Assembly: GCA_966250335.1 (NCBI GenBank)
Contig: CBINGZ010000072.1
Location: forward strand, 1 to 16,435
Origin: OLB7 sp966250335
Lineage (GTDB): Bacteria; Bacteroidota; Ignavibacteria; OLB7
Length of the DNA stretch: 16,435 bases
Direction: 5' to 3'
This document shows positions 1 through 7,128 of this stretch, piece after piece (the first letter of the stretch is position 1; the number at the start of each line of letters is the position of its first letter). The position numbers and the translations under genes are program-made. A model generated the notes under the pieces. The model was not told the origin of the DNA. It did not search any database and saw nothing but the letters and a program-made list of their open reading frames with translations.

Positions 1-1
1 T

Positions 2-562
2 ACCCATCCCGACCACTGGAGCGGCCTGACCGGGCTCCTTACGGCCTGGCTGATCGACGGGCGGGAGAAGGGGGTGACGGTCCACGGTCCGGCCCCCTCG
101 CTCCGATTCTTCCGCGAGGTCCAGAAGCACTCCCTCTTCTTCGACGAAAGAATGTCGTTCCAGATCAACTATCTCCCGCTGGTCGAATGCGAGCTTCGCG
201 ACGGGTGGAGCCTCAGGCTCTTCACCACATCGCATCTCGACAAGGTCGCCGAGCTCGCGCGGGCGAGCGGGACGTGCGATCAGGCGAGGGGATTCGTTCT
301 GAGGAACGGCGGGAAGACGATCGTCCTCAGCCAGGACCTTGGAGCCGAATCCGATCTGGACGGTCTGCTGGAAGGGACAACTCTGCTGGTGTGCGAATCG
401 ACCCATGTCGATCCGGCCGACGTTCTGAGGCGCGCCGGGGAGGCTGGGGTGGAACGGGTCGTCTTCACGCATGTTCCTCCCGACGGAGGCTCCTTCCCGG
501 AAGGGGATCAGGGGATTCTCTGGTCGGTCGCGAGCGAGGGGGAGAGGATCGACGTCGGATAA
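2..562 (+). CDS. MBL-fold metallo-hydrolase, RNase Z-like (5' end outside window)
   Basis: The reading frame is open from the first base of the window, so the start lies upstream; it ends at TAA 560-562. The visible part opens with Thr-His-Pro-Asp-His-Trp, which fits the tail of the HxHxDH zinc motif of the metallo-beta-lactamase fold. Further in are 'LSQDLG', whose Asp sits where the bridging metal ligand is expected, 'CESTH', resembling the E-A/S-T motif of RNase Z-like members, and 'FTHVPPD', which supplies the last His ligand. The family includes tRNA 3'-processing RNase Z and many uncharacterised hydrolases. Without the N-terminal half I cannot tell tRNase Z from a general MBL hydrolase. 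The next gene starts 113 bp downstream on the same strand. Confidence 0.8.
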   Translation, partial: THPDHWSGLTGLLTAWLIDGREKGVTVHGPAPSLRFFREVQKHSLFFDERMSFQINYLPLVECELRDGWSLRLFTTSHLDKVAELARASGTCDQARGFVLRNGGKTIVLSQDLGAESDLDGLLEGTTLLVCESTHVDPADVLRRAGEAGVERVVFTHVPPDGGSFPEGDQGILWSVASEGERIDVG

Positions 563-675
563 GCTTCTCTCCGCCCTCATGTTCCCTCCGTTCCCTTTGA
601 CCTTGACCCGCCGCTGGTCGCGGTCGTATCTAGCGCCCGGTTCGAACATCAACTCCGGTTCTCATCAGAATATCA

Positions 676-3600
676 ATGTATGATATGATCTCCCGGCGTC
701 GGCGGGCGCTTGCGTTCATGCTGCTGCTGGCGTGCGTCCTTGCCGTTCCGGTGGGAGCGGCGGCGCAGGAGGCTCGCGGGACGATCATCGTCCGGATGAG
801 GCCCGGCCTCGACCCGAAATCGGCGGCGGGGCTCGTGTCGGACGTGGCGCGCCGTCTGGGGGGAGCGGCGGCGGTCAGATCGGTGGTGCCGGAGCGGCGG
901 CAGAGCCCGCTGATGAGCGCCTCCGGCCTCGATCGCTACTACGTCGTCGACGCGGGGGCCGTCGGTTCCGGACGGATGATCTCCGCCCTCAGGTCGGAGC
1001 CGGCCGTGGAGGAGGCCTTCCCGAATCAGATCTATCGTATTCACTACACGCCCGTCGATTCCCTCTATTCCGAGCAGTGGGCTCCCCGCGTCATGAACGC
1101 CGAGCGGGCCTGGAACGTGACGCCGGGGGACTCCTCGGTCCTGGTCGCGGTCATCGACACCGGCATCGACTTCGATCATCCCGATCTGGCTGGCGCCTTC
1201 CGTGTGAACGTCGCCGAGGATCTGAATCGCAACGGGAGGTTCGATCCCTGGCCCTTCAACGAATCGCGCGGGGGAGTTACGGGCGATATCGACCTTCTCG
1301 ACCAGGATCGCAACGGCTACGCCGACGACGTGATCGGGTACGACTTCGTCGACGAGGTGACCGCGAGCGTCGGCGACTGGAACGGCCGCGACCCGGTGCC
1401 GTACGACTTCCGCCCCGGCGACGCCAACGATCATGGAACGAACGTGGCGGGGATTATCTCGGCACGACACAACAGCTTCGGCGTCGCCGGCCTGGCTCCC
1501 GGCGCAAGGCTCCTTGCCGTCCGTGCCCTGGACGGCACCGGCGACGGCGAGGATGACGACATGGCGGCGGCGCTGATCTACGCGGCCGATCAGGGGGCGT
1601 CGGTCATCAACATGAGCTTCGGCGACGCCTACTACTCGCCGCTGATGCGTGATGCGATACGATATGCCTACGCGAAGGGGGCGGTGCTGGTCGCCTCCAG
1701 CGGCAACGACGGCGGGCTCTACCGGCATTTCCCGTCGAGCTATCCGGAGGTGATCTCCGTGGGCGCCGTCGACAGGAACGACCTGCGGACGACCTTCAGC
1801 ACCACCGGACCGCAGCTTTCGATCTCGGCGCCCGGCGCGGAGATCGCGACGCTGAGCCAGCGGGGGAGATACAAGAAGGAGTTCAACGGCACGTCGGCCG
1901 CCGCCCCGCATGTCAGCGGCACGGCGGCGCTGATCCGTTCGCTCCATCCCTCATGGACTCCCGATGAAGTTCGCACAGCGATGGAACTGACGGCCAGGGA
2001 TCTGAACGTGCGCGGGTGGGACAACGACTACGGAGCCGGTCGCGTCGATGCGGGGGCCGCTCTCGCCATGCCGGGCCCGGCCTCGGTCGCGATCCTCAAT
2101 CCGGATGTGGAGGCCGCGTTCTCCCGCGATACGGCCGTCACCGTGATCGGCTCCGCCATGGCTCCGTTTCTGGAGAGCTGGCAGCTCTTCTACGGTCTCT
2201 CCGAGACCCCGACCCGCTGGACCGCTCTGGGGGAGCCGCAGACGCACGGCAGGGTCATCGACTCGCTCGGGAGGTTCGCCACGGCCGGCATCCCCGACAC
2301 CGTCGTCACCCTCAGACTCCTCCTGCGCCTGACCGACGGGAGGGAGACCGAGCGACGGGTCGTGCTGACGATCGACAGAAGCCGCCCCGCCATACAATCG
2401 CCGGGCCCCGTGATCGAGAACGTCTGGCGCTTCAACGAGCGGGCCGTGTCGGTGACCTTCAGAACCGACGACAGGGCGCGGAGCACGCTCATGCTCCGCC
2501 GCGCCGATCTTCCCGGCGCGATCTATCGAGCCGTCGAGTTCGAACCGACCCACACCGGAACCACCCGGTCGCACTTCTACATCCTGACCGGCGACGAACT
2601 GGAGCGGGAGATTCCCTACGAGATCTATATCGTAGTGCGGAATGCCGCGGGGGATACCGCGATGTACGGCTCGCCGGAGGCGCCCGTCCGGATCGTCAGA
2701 AGGGGAGAGGCGTTTCCCGTTACGTCGTTCAGCGATGATATCACCCCCTACACGCTCCCGTACGGGTTCCCGCTGAACGAGACGGCGACCTTCTTCAACG
2801 ACGGACAAAAAAATATCGCGATCAATAGATTCGAGAACGACGGCTTCGGCGACCTGGAGATCTACTCCTTCGACGGCTCCCGCTTCACGCGGCGCGATAC
2901 GACCCCGGTCTGGGCCCCGCGCGGCTTCGGCGACAGTGACGGAGACGGACTGCTGGAGGTGCTGGGACAGGATGGAGGAAGGGGGATCGTCATGGAGCAG
3001 CCCGCCCCCGGAACATCGCCGCTCCGCTCCGTCATGTGGGCCGACACGACCTCCGGCGACGCCTACGTCAACGGCTTCTTCGATTTCGACGGCGACGGCC
3101 GCGATGAACTCTACGCCCATTCCGGCGAGGAGGCGAACCCCTACTACTACGTGTCGCGATGGAACGGCTCCCGATACGATGAGGTCGCGAAGCTCATGAA
3201 CACGACCCCGTATCCTCCGCAGGCCCCGTTCAACAGGTTCGGCAACTCGGAGGGGGTGACGGGGGATTTCGACGGCGACGGGCTTCCGGAACTGCTGGTG
3301 GCGGACAACGACAACGACTTCCTGATCTTCGAGCGGGGCGCCGACGGGGGGTTCCGTGAGGTCTGGCGCAACGAGAACCCCGGCTCCGAGGGGAGCCCGC
3401 TCTTCGCCGCCGCCGATCTCGACGGCGACGGGGCCGACGAGATCATCATCGCCTACCGTACCCGCACCGGACTCAACGCCGATCGCGAGTACGAGCCTCC
3501 GTTCTGGACCGTGCGGGTCTATCGTCGGTTCGACGACGGAACGGAAACACTCCTCTGGTCCGATCGCTTCACGAACGTCCGTTTCTCCATCGATCTCAGA

Positions 3601-5100
3601 AGCACCGTGGGGGGCTTCGACCTGGACGGGCGTCCCGGCGAGGATGTCGTTCTCTCGCTCTACCCCGGCCTCTACGTGCTGACATGGGATGCGGCGGCGA
3701 AGACCCTTGTTCCTGCCTGGTGGCGCGACGGCGTGCTCAACTACAAGCTGATGGCGCACGATTTCAACGGCGACGGATTGACCGAACTCGGCCTGGGAAT
3801 CGGCGACAGCATACGATTCTATCAGATTGCGACCGATCGTCGCGCCCCGGCGGCGCCGACCGCGCTCGACGGGTGGGGGACGAGCGATTCGACGGTCCAT
3901 CTTGAATGGAACCCCGTCCCCGGCGCCGACTACTACACGATCTATCGCGCGCGTCTGGGAGACGATCCCAGGGTCACGTTCGATTCCGTGGCGATCGTGA
4001 CCGGAACATCGATTCGCGATACGGGGTTCAGAAAGGATCAGATCGTGGTCAGGGGATCGGGGCCGAACGGACGGAACGATACGTTGCGCTGGCTTCCGGG
4101 GACGCTCTACAGTTATATCGTAACAGCACGAGATCTCTCGCTGGAACTTCAGGAAAGCGGGTTGAGCAACTCGGCCCTTGCCTACACGCACGATCCCGCG
4201 CGGATCGTCTCGATCACCCCGGCCGATCAGCGATCCTTCGTCGTCGCGTTCGATTTCCTGCTGCGGGAGGAGATCTACAGAGCGGGCGCGTTCGAGATCC
4301 GGGAGGCGATCTCCGGCGCCGAAGTGAGCGTCTCCTCGATCGAGACCGTCGACGATTTCTCGCTGCTGGTCACGCTGAACGACGACCATGACGGCGACTC
4401 GATCACGGTGCGGGCGACCTTGCTGCTGCGCGACAGATTCAGATCGCCTGCCGATACGACGCTGACGGTCGGCGCAAGACTCCCGGAGCGGGAATCTCCC
4501 GGAGAACGGTTTATCGCAACCCGAGGAACATCTCTCGCCCCGAGGACGATCGCCGTCGATTTCAACGCGCCGGTCGATCCGCAGGAGGCGACGAACCCCG
4601 CGATCTACAGGCTCGACCCTCCCGGAACGGTGCTTTCCGCGACGGTCGACCCGGCCGACCCCTCGCGGGTTCTGCTGACGGTCCCCGCAGAGTACCCGCT
4701 GGGAGCGCTGGGACTGCGGTACGCCGTCGAGATCAAGGAACTACGCGCGGCGGACGGACGGTTGATCAATAACGGAGCGGGGAGTGTCGTCGGTTTCACG
4801 ATCGAGGCCGACGATCTGGCGGATGTCCGTGTCTATCCCCATCCGTTCTCGCTTTCCCGTGACGGCGTTGCGACCTTTGCGGGGATCACCAGGACGGCGA
4901 ACGTGGAGATCTTCACGCAGTCGGGGATGATGGTGCGGGAGCTGCCGGTCGTCAACAGCGCCGGCGGAACCGAATGGAACGGCGAGGACAGGAGGGGGGA
5001 GAGGGTTCCGACCGGGATCTATCTATATCGTGTTACGGGGACGAACGCCGACGGCAGCACGTTCGAGTCCGATCTCCGCAAGATCGCCGTGGTGCCGTAG
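676..5100 (+). CDS. Secreted S8 (subtilisin-like) serine peptidase with FG-GAP propeller, FN3 and C-terminal FlgD-like/T9SS-type domain
   Basis: A 1474-residue protein. Residues about 1-31 are a signal peptide (Arg-rich start, Leu/Ala-rich core, 'GAAAQ'). An S8 propeptide-like region (about 35-120) precedes the catalytic domain (about 150-465). The triad is visible as D161 (VIDTGID), H253 (NDHGTNVAG) and S407 (NGTSAAAPHVSG), with oxyanion N344 (SSGND). Insertions rich in Asp/Asn (DLNRNGRFD, DQDRNGYADD) look like calcium loops. Residues about 705-1050 hold at least six FG-GAP/VCBS-type motifs of the form D-x-D-G-D-G, for example DSDGDG, DFDGDG, DLDGDG and DFNGDG, consistent with a calcium-binding beta-propeller. 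An FN3-like domain follows (about 1057-1170), then Ig-like segments. The last roughly 90 residues form a FlgD-like fold ending in 'VPTGIYLYRV', the usual T9SS type A arrangement. Start: ATG at 676 and ATG at 685 are in frame, neither has a clear Shine-Dalgarno, and 685 would give an equally good signal peptide. The substrate is unknown. Confidence 0.93.
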   Translation: MYDMISRRRRALAFMLLLACVLAVPVGAAAQEARGTIIVRMRPGLDPKSAAGLVSDVARRLGGAAAVRSVVPERRQSPLMSASGLDRYYVVDAGAVGSGRMISALRSEPAVEEAFPNQIYRIHYTPVDSLYSEQWAPRVMNAERAWNVTPGDSSVLVAVIDTGIDFDHPDLAGAFRVNVAEDLNRNGRFDPWPFNESRGGVTGDIDLLDQDRNGYADDVIGYDFVDEVTASVGDWNGRDPVPYDFRPGDANDHGTNVAGIISARHNSFGVAGLAPGARLLAVRALDGTGDGEDDDMAAALIYAADQGASVINMSFGDAYYSPLMRDAIRYAYAKGAVLVASSGNDGGLYRHFPSSYPEVISVGAVDRNDLRTTFSTTGPQLSISAPGAEIATLSQRGRYKKEFNGTSAAAPHVSGTAALIRSLHPSWTPDEVRTAMELTARDLNVRGWDNDYGAGRVDAGAALAMPGPASVAILNPDVEAAFSRDTAVTVIGSAMAPFLESWQLFYGLSETPTRWTALGEPQTHGRVIDSLGRFATAGIPDTVVTLRLLLRLTDGRETERRVVLTIDRSRPAIQSPGPVIENVWRFNERAVSVTFRTDDRARSTLMLRRADLPGAIYRAVEFEPTHTGTTRSHFYILTGDELEREIPYEIYIVVRNAAGDTAMYGSPEAPVRIVRRGEAFPVTSFSDDITPYTLPYGFPLNETATFFNDGQKNIAINRFENDGFGDLEIYSFDGSRFTRRDTTPVWAPRGFGDSDGDGLLEVLGQDGGRGIVMEQPAPGTSPLRSVMWADTTSGDAYVNGFFDFDGDGRDELYAHSGEEANPYYYVSRWNGSRYDEVAKLMNTTPYPPQAPFNRFGNSEGVTGDFDGDGLPELLVADNDNDFLIFERGADGGFREVWRNENPGSEGSPLFAAADLDGDGADEIIIAYRTRTGLNADREYEPPFWTVRVYRRFDDGTETLLWSDRFTNVRFSIDLRSTVGGFDLDGRPGEDVVLSLYPGLYVLTWDAAAKTLVPAWWRDGVLNYKLMAHDFNGDGLTELGLGIGDSIRFYQIATDRRAPAAPTALDGWGTSDSTVHLEWNPVPGADYYTIYRARLGDDPRVTFDSVAIVTGTSIRDTGFRKDQIVVRGSGPNGRNDTLRWLPGTLYSYIVTARDLSLELQESGLSNSALAYTHDPARIVSITPADQRSFVVAFDFLLREEIYRAGAFEIREAISGAEVSVSSIETVDDFSLLVTLNDDHDGDSITVRATLLLRDRFRSPADTTLTVGARLPERESPGERFIATRGTSLAPRTIAVDFNAPVDPQEATNPAIYRLDPPGTVLSATVDPADPSRVLLTVPAEYPLGALGLRYAVEIKELRAADGRLINNGAGSVVGFTIEADDLADVRVYPHPFSLSRDGVATFAGITRTANVEIFTQSGMMVRELPVVNSAGGTEWNGEDRRGERVPTGIYLYRVTGTNADGSTFESDLRKIAVVP

Positions 5101-5162
5101 CGCCCGGCGGCGGCAATGGGGAGGGGCCGTGCGGGGAATACGTATCCATTCGCAACACTGCA

Positions 5163-5191
5163 TTGGAAAACGGATGGCTCCGCCCTATTTT
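5163..5191 (+). promoter_or_regulatory. Candidate sigma70-type promoter for yceD-rpmF
   Basis: TTGGAA (5163-5168) and TATTTT (5186-5191) are separated by 17 bp. Each hexamer matches the sigma70 consensus at four of six positions. The boxes sit about 45 bp upstream of the yceD start, which would leave a short leader. This is the best promoter-like pair in the gap after the S8 peptidase gene. It is inferred from sequence alone, and primary sigma factors of Bacteroidota-like bacteria often prefer other boxes. Confidence 0.35.
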
Positions 5192-5235
5192 TACCAAGTT
5201 TTCCCCGTTCATTCATCCTCCAGGAGATTTGAGCC

Positions 5236-5784
5236 ATGAGCAAGACGGGTGGAAAACGGCATCCCGTGATGGAGATCCGCATCTCCGGGCTTCCCGACGG
5301 GGAATTCCCCTTCGAGTTCGACGCCCCTGCATCGGAGATCGATCTTGAATCGTTCAAGGGAAATATTCAGGTCAGGGGGACGCTGCGGAGGGTGTCGAGT
5401 CAGTTGACTCTTCTGGCCCGTGTCCACGGAACCTACGTCGCCGAGTGCGATCGATGTCTGGCGGAGACGGTCAGTGAGATCGATGTTCCGATGGAGCTGT
5501 ACTATCACGTCACGGTTCCGGGGGAACGTACCGCGGCAGGGGAGGAGGATACGGAGATCCGGCTCTTCCAGCCCGATCAGGACTCCATCGATCTCGACGA
5601 GGAGGTCCGGCAGACGCTCCTTCTGGAAGTCCCCCTGAAAACTCTCTGCGGCCCCGACTGCAAGGGACTCTGTCCCGGCTGCGGCGCGGATCTGAACCGC
5701 GAGGAATGCCGTTGCACTCATGACGAGATCGACCCCCGCTGGGCAAAGCTGGCGGAGGCGTTCAAAAAGACCGACGAGAACTGA
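5236..5784 (+). CDS. yceD: DUF177 / YceD family protein
   Basis: A 182-residue protein of the YceD (DUF177) family, usually encoded directly before rpmF as here. The E. coli member has been linked to 23S rRNA accumulation, but its biochemical role is not settled. Visible family marks are C71-x2-C74 in the middle ('ECDRCL'), a Cys-rich cluster (C138, C142, C146, C149, C158, C160) that probably binds zinc, and the C-terminal 'DPRWAKL' segment. The central region is very acidic. The start is supported by AGGAG at 5222-5226, nine bases before ATG. rpmF follows after 54 bp, so the two are likely co-transcribed. Confidence 0.9.
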   Translation: MSKTGGKRHPVMEIRISGLPDGEFPFEFDAPASEIDLESFKGNIQVRGTLRRVSSQLTLLARVHGTYVAECDRCLAETVSEIDVPMELYYHVTVPGERTAAGEEDTEIRLFQPDQDSIDLDEEVRQTLLLEVPLKTLCGPDCKGLCPGCGADLNREECRCTHDEIDPRWAKLAEAFKKTDEN

Positions 5785-5838
5785 AAGCAAGAGTATCTAC
5801 ATACACGTTCATCCTTATCGCATCAGCAGGAGCATCCA

Positions 5839-6024
5839 ATGCCAAATCCGAAAAGAAAGCACTCGAAGTCCCGTCGCGACAAGCGTCGCACGCATTACAA
5901 GGCGACGGCCCCCTCCTTCGGCAAGTGCCCGAACTGCAGCGACCTGAAGCTGCACCACGCAGCCTGTCCGAACTGCGGCTACTACAACGGCCGGGTCATG
6001 CTGACGACCAACGAAACAACCTGA
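5839..6024 (+). CDS. rpmF: 50S ribosomal protein L32
   Basis: A 61-residue basic protein starting MPNPKRKHSKSRRDKRR, the characteristic L32 N-terminus. It carries a four-cysteine zinc ribbon, C30-x2-C33 and C43-x2-C46, so it is the zinc-containing (C+) form. The Shine-Dalgarno AGGAG at 5828-5832 lies six bases before ATG. It follows yceD as in many bacteria. The usual downstream partners plsX and fabH are absent here; a hairpin, an inverted repeat and a ferritin-like gene follow instead. Confidence 0.97.
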   Translation: MPNPKRKHSKSRRDKRRTHYKATAPSFGKCPNCSDLKLHHAACPNCGYYNGRVMLTTNETT

Positions 6025-6040
6025 CAGTTGCGTGCGGCTT

Positions 6041-6059
6041 CCGGGGCGCGCGGCCCCGG
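6041..6059 (+). terminator. GC-rich hairpin just after rpmF (possible terminator or attenuator)
   Basis: CCGGGGC (6041-6047) pairs perfectly with GCCCCGG (6053-6059) across a five-base loop, starting 17 bases after the rpmF stop codon. A T-run does not follow, so it is not a classical intrinsic terminator. It could slow or partly end transcription, or protect the 3' end of the mRNA. Confidence 0.4.
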
Positions 6060-6078
6060 CGGCGGCGCCGAATCGATA

Positions 6079-6118
6079 GAGCGCTCATCACGTTCCACAG
6101 GGCGTCCGATGAGCGCTC
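6079..6118. repeat. Perfect 11-bp inverted repeat with 18-nt spacer
   Basis: GAGCGCTCATC (6079-6089) is exactly reverse-complementary to GATGAGCGCTC (6108-6118). The core GAGCGCTC of each arm is itself an 8-bp palindrome. The repeat lies in the 169-bp gap between rpmF and the ferritin-like gene, 75 bp before the latter's start. It could be a two-site operator or an RNA hairpin; no T-tract follows it. Confidence 0.55.
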
Positions 6119-6193
6119 GCCGTTTCACGCTGTCCCGCGCACGACCCGACGCCGTCGCACAGGGTTCATTCACATCCTACTCCGATTCATAAC

Positions 6194-6652
6194 ATGAGCA
6201 GAAACGATTCATTGTCCGAGCGGCTGGAGCAGGCGGAAAAGATGGAGCGCAGGCTCATCGAGTATTACAAGCGCGCGGTCCAGGAGGCCAGAACGCCCGA
6301 GATCCGGCGTGTCATGGACTCCGTGATGGCCCACCATACAACGCACCGGGAACGGCTGCACGCGCTTCACGAGACCCTGCAGCGCGAAGAGAAGAAGAGC
6401 ACCATCGTCGAGGCCCTTGAGTCGATAGGGGAAGCGATCTCCGGCGTGCTCGCCGGTCTCCCCGTGGAGCTGATCGAGGAGGAGACCGACCCGAGCATCC
6501 CCCTGATGATCGACATGGAGGAGGGAATGACCGCCTTCTACAACGAACTCGCCGCCGTCGAGGATGATCGGATCAAGACCATGGCACTCTCCGCCGCCGC
6601 CGACGGACGTCTGCATGTGAACCGACTGAAGGAACTCGACACGCTCGCATAG
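6194..6652 (+). CDS. Ferritin-like/rubrerythrin-related helical protein
   Basis: A 152-residue, mostly helical, acidic protein without a signal peptide. Its pattern suggests a four-helix bundle: E23 in helix 1, His-rich 'AHHTTHRERL' (H47, H48, H51) in helix 2, 'MEEGMTAFY' (E109/E110) in helix 3, and D137 with H141 in helix 4. That spacing recalls the E...ExxH pairs of rubrerythrin and ferritin-like carboxylate di-metal proteins, but the ExxH motifs are changed (HxxH in the first half, DxxxH in the second). No rubredoxin Cys motif is present. Residues 86-107 between the halves are hydrophobic to acidic and may be a linker. No good Shine-Dalgarno precedes ATG. cutA follows after 22 bp, so the two probably form an operon. 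Fold assignment is tentative and metal binding is inference. Confidence 0.6.
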   Translation: MSRNDSLSERLEQAEKMERRLIEYYKRAVQEARTPEIRRVMDSVMAHHTTHRERLHALHETLQREEKKSTIVEALESIGEAISGVLAGLPVELIEEETDPSIPLMIDMEEGMTAFYNELAAVEDDRIKTMALSAAADGRLHVNRLKELDTLA

Positions 6653-6674
6653 CCGGGAGCGCCCGGAGCAACCG

Positions 6675-7007
6675 ATGGAACAGACCGAACCGGTCATCAT
6701 CCTGGTCACCGCGCCCGACCGCGAGGAAGCCGGGCGGATCGCCCGTACCCTTGTCGAGGAACGCCTGGCCGCCTGCTGCAACATCATCGAGGGGATCGAA
6801 TCGATCTATCGGTGGGAGGGAGAAGTCATGTCGTCACGCGAGGTGATGATGATGATCAAGTCGACCGCCGAACTCACCCCCCTCCTCGAACAACGCGTGC
6901 TCGACCTCCACTCCTACGAGGTCCCGGAATTCATCGTGATACAAATCAACGGCGGCTCACAACACTACCTGACATGGCTGACCGCCTCGGTCACCCCCCC
7001 AACGTAA
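6675..7007 (+). CDS. cutA: CutA1-type divalent cation tolerance protein
   Basis: A 110-residue protein of the CutA1 family, a small trimeric ferredoxin-like protein named for divalent cation (copper) tolerance; its exact function is uncertain. Family marks are 'VTAPDREEAGRIA', 'LVEERLAACCNI', 'SIYRWEGEV', 'MMMIKST', 'LHSYEVPEFIVI' and 'YLTWLTASV', in the normal order and at full family length. GGAG at 6665-6668 lies six bases before ATG. It sits 22 bp after the ferritin-like gene, suggesting co-expression of two metal-related proteins. A strong terminator follows directly after the stop codon. Confidence 0.96.
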   Translation: MEQTEPVIILVTAPDREEAGRIARTLVEERLAACCNIIEGIESIYRWEGEVMSSREVMMMIKSTAELTPLLEQRVLDLHSYEVPEFIVIQINGGSQHYLTWLTASVTPPT

Positions 7008-7008
7008 A

Positions 7009-7036
7009 AGAGCCGGACTTCCTTCCGGCTCTCTTC
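7009..7036. terminator. Bidirectional intrinsic terminator between cutA and the convergent gene
   Basis: AGAGCCGGA (7009-7017) pairs perfectly with TCCGGCTCT (7024-7032), a 9-bp stem with a six-base loop, beginning two bases after the cutA stop. On the plus strand a pyrimidine tail (CTTCTCTT) follows. On the minus strand the same hairpin is followed by TTTT, so it also fits as terminator for the gene at 7129-8196. Confidence 0.85.
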
Positions 7037-7041
7037 TCTTA

Positions 7042-7059
7042 CCTCTGTGCCCTCTGTGA
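7042..7059. repeat. Two tandem 9-bp copies of CCTCTGTGM
   Basis: CCTCTGTGC (7042-7050) and CCTCTGTGA (7051-7059) differ only at the last base. They lie between the terminator and the pyrimidine tract. No function is evident. Confidence 0.6.
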
Positions 7060-7070
7060 CTCCCTGTTTA

Positions 7071-7120
7071 TTTCTCTTCTCTTCCTCTTCTTCTCTTCCT
7101 CTTCTTCTCTTCCTCTTCCC
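7071..7120. repeat. 50-nt pure polypyrimidine tract with three 14-bp tandem units
   Basis: No purine occurs on the plus strand from 7071 to 7120. Within it, TCTCTTCCTCTTCT is repeated at 7078-7091 and 7092-7105, and again with one change at 7106-7119. The tract is intergenic, nine bases beyond the stop codon of the minus-strand FecR-like gene. It would therefore be a polypurine stretch in the 3' untranslated part of that mRNA. Confidence 0.9.
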
Positions 7121-7128
7121 GGAGCATC

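Noticed and set aside
603..632. TTGACC (603-608) and TATCTA (627-632) as a promoter for the S8 gene
   Set aside because: The spacing is 18 bp and the second box matches the -10 consensus poorly (three of six). It is too weak to list as a feature.
641..653. 13-mer TTCGAACATCAAC shared with 9419-9431, both shortly before start codons
   Set aside because: A 13-base match is expected a few times by chance in a window of this size, and flanking bases differ. The position is curious but not convincing.
673..1947. 424-codon minus-strand frame over the start of the S8 gene
   Set aside because: It is a shadow of the catalytic domain, with low-complexity His/Arg/Val-rich translation.
1951..4389. 812-codon open frame on the minus strand inside the S8 peptidase gene
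   Set aside because: It is antisense to a gene with catalytic motifs and domain structure. Long shadow frames are expected from the GC-rich codon usage, and its translation is Arg/Val/Gly-rich with no recognisable domain.
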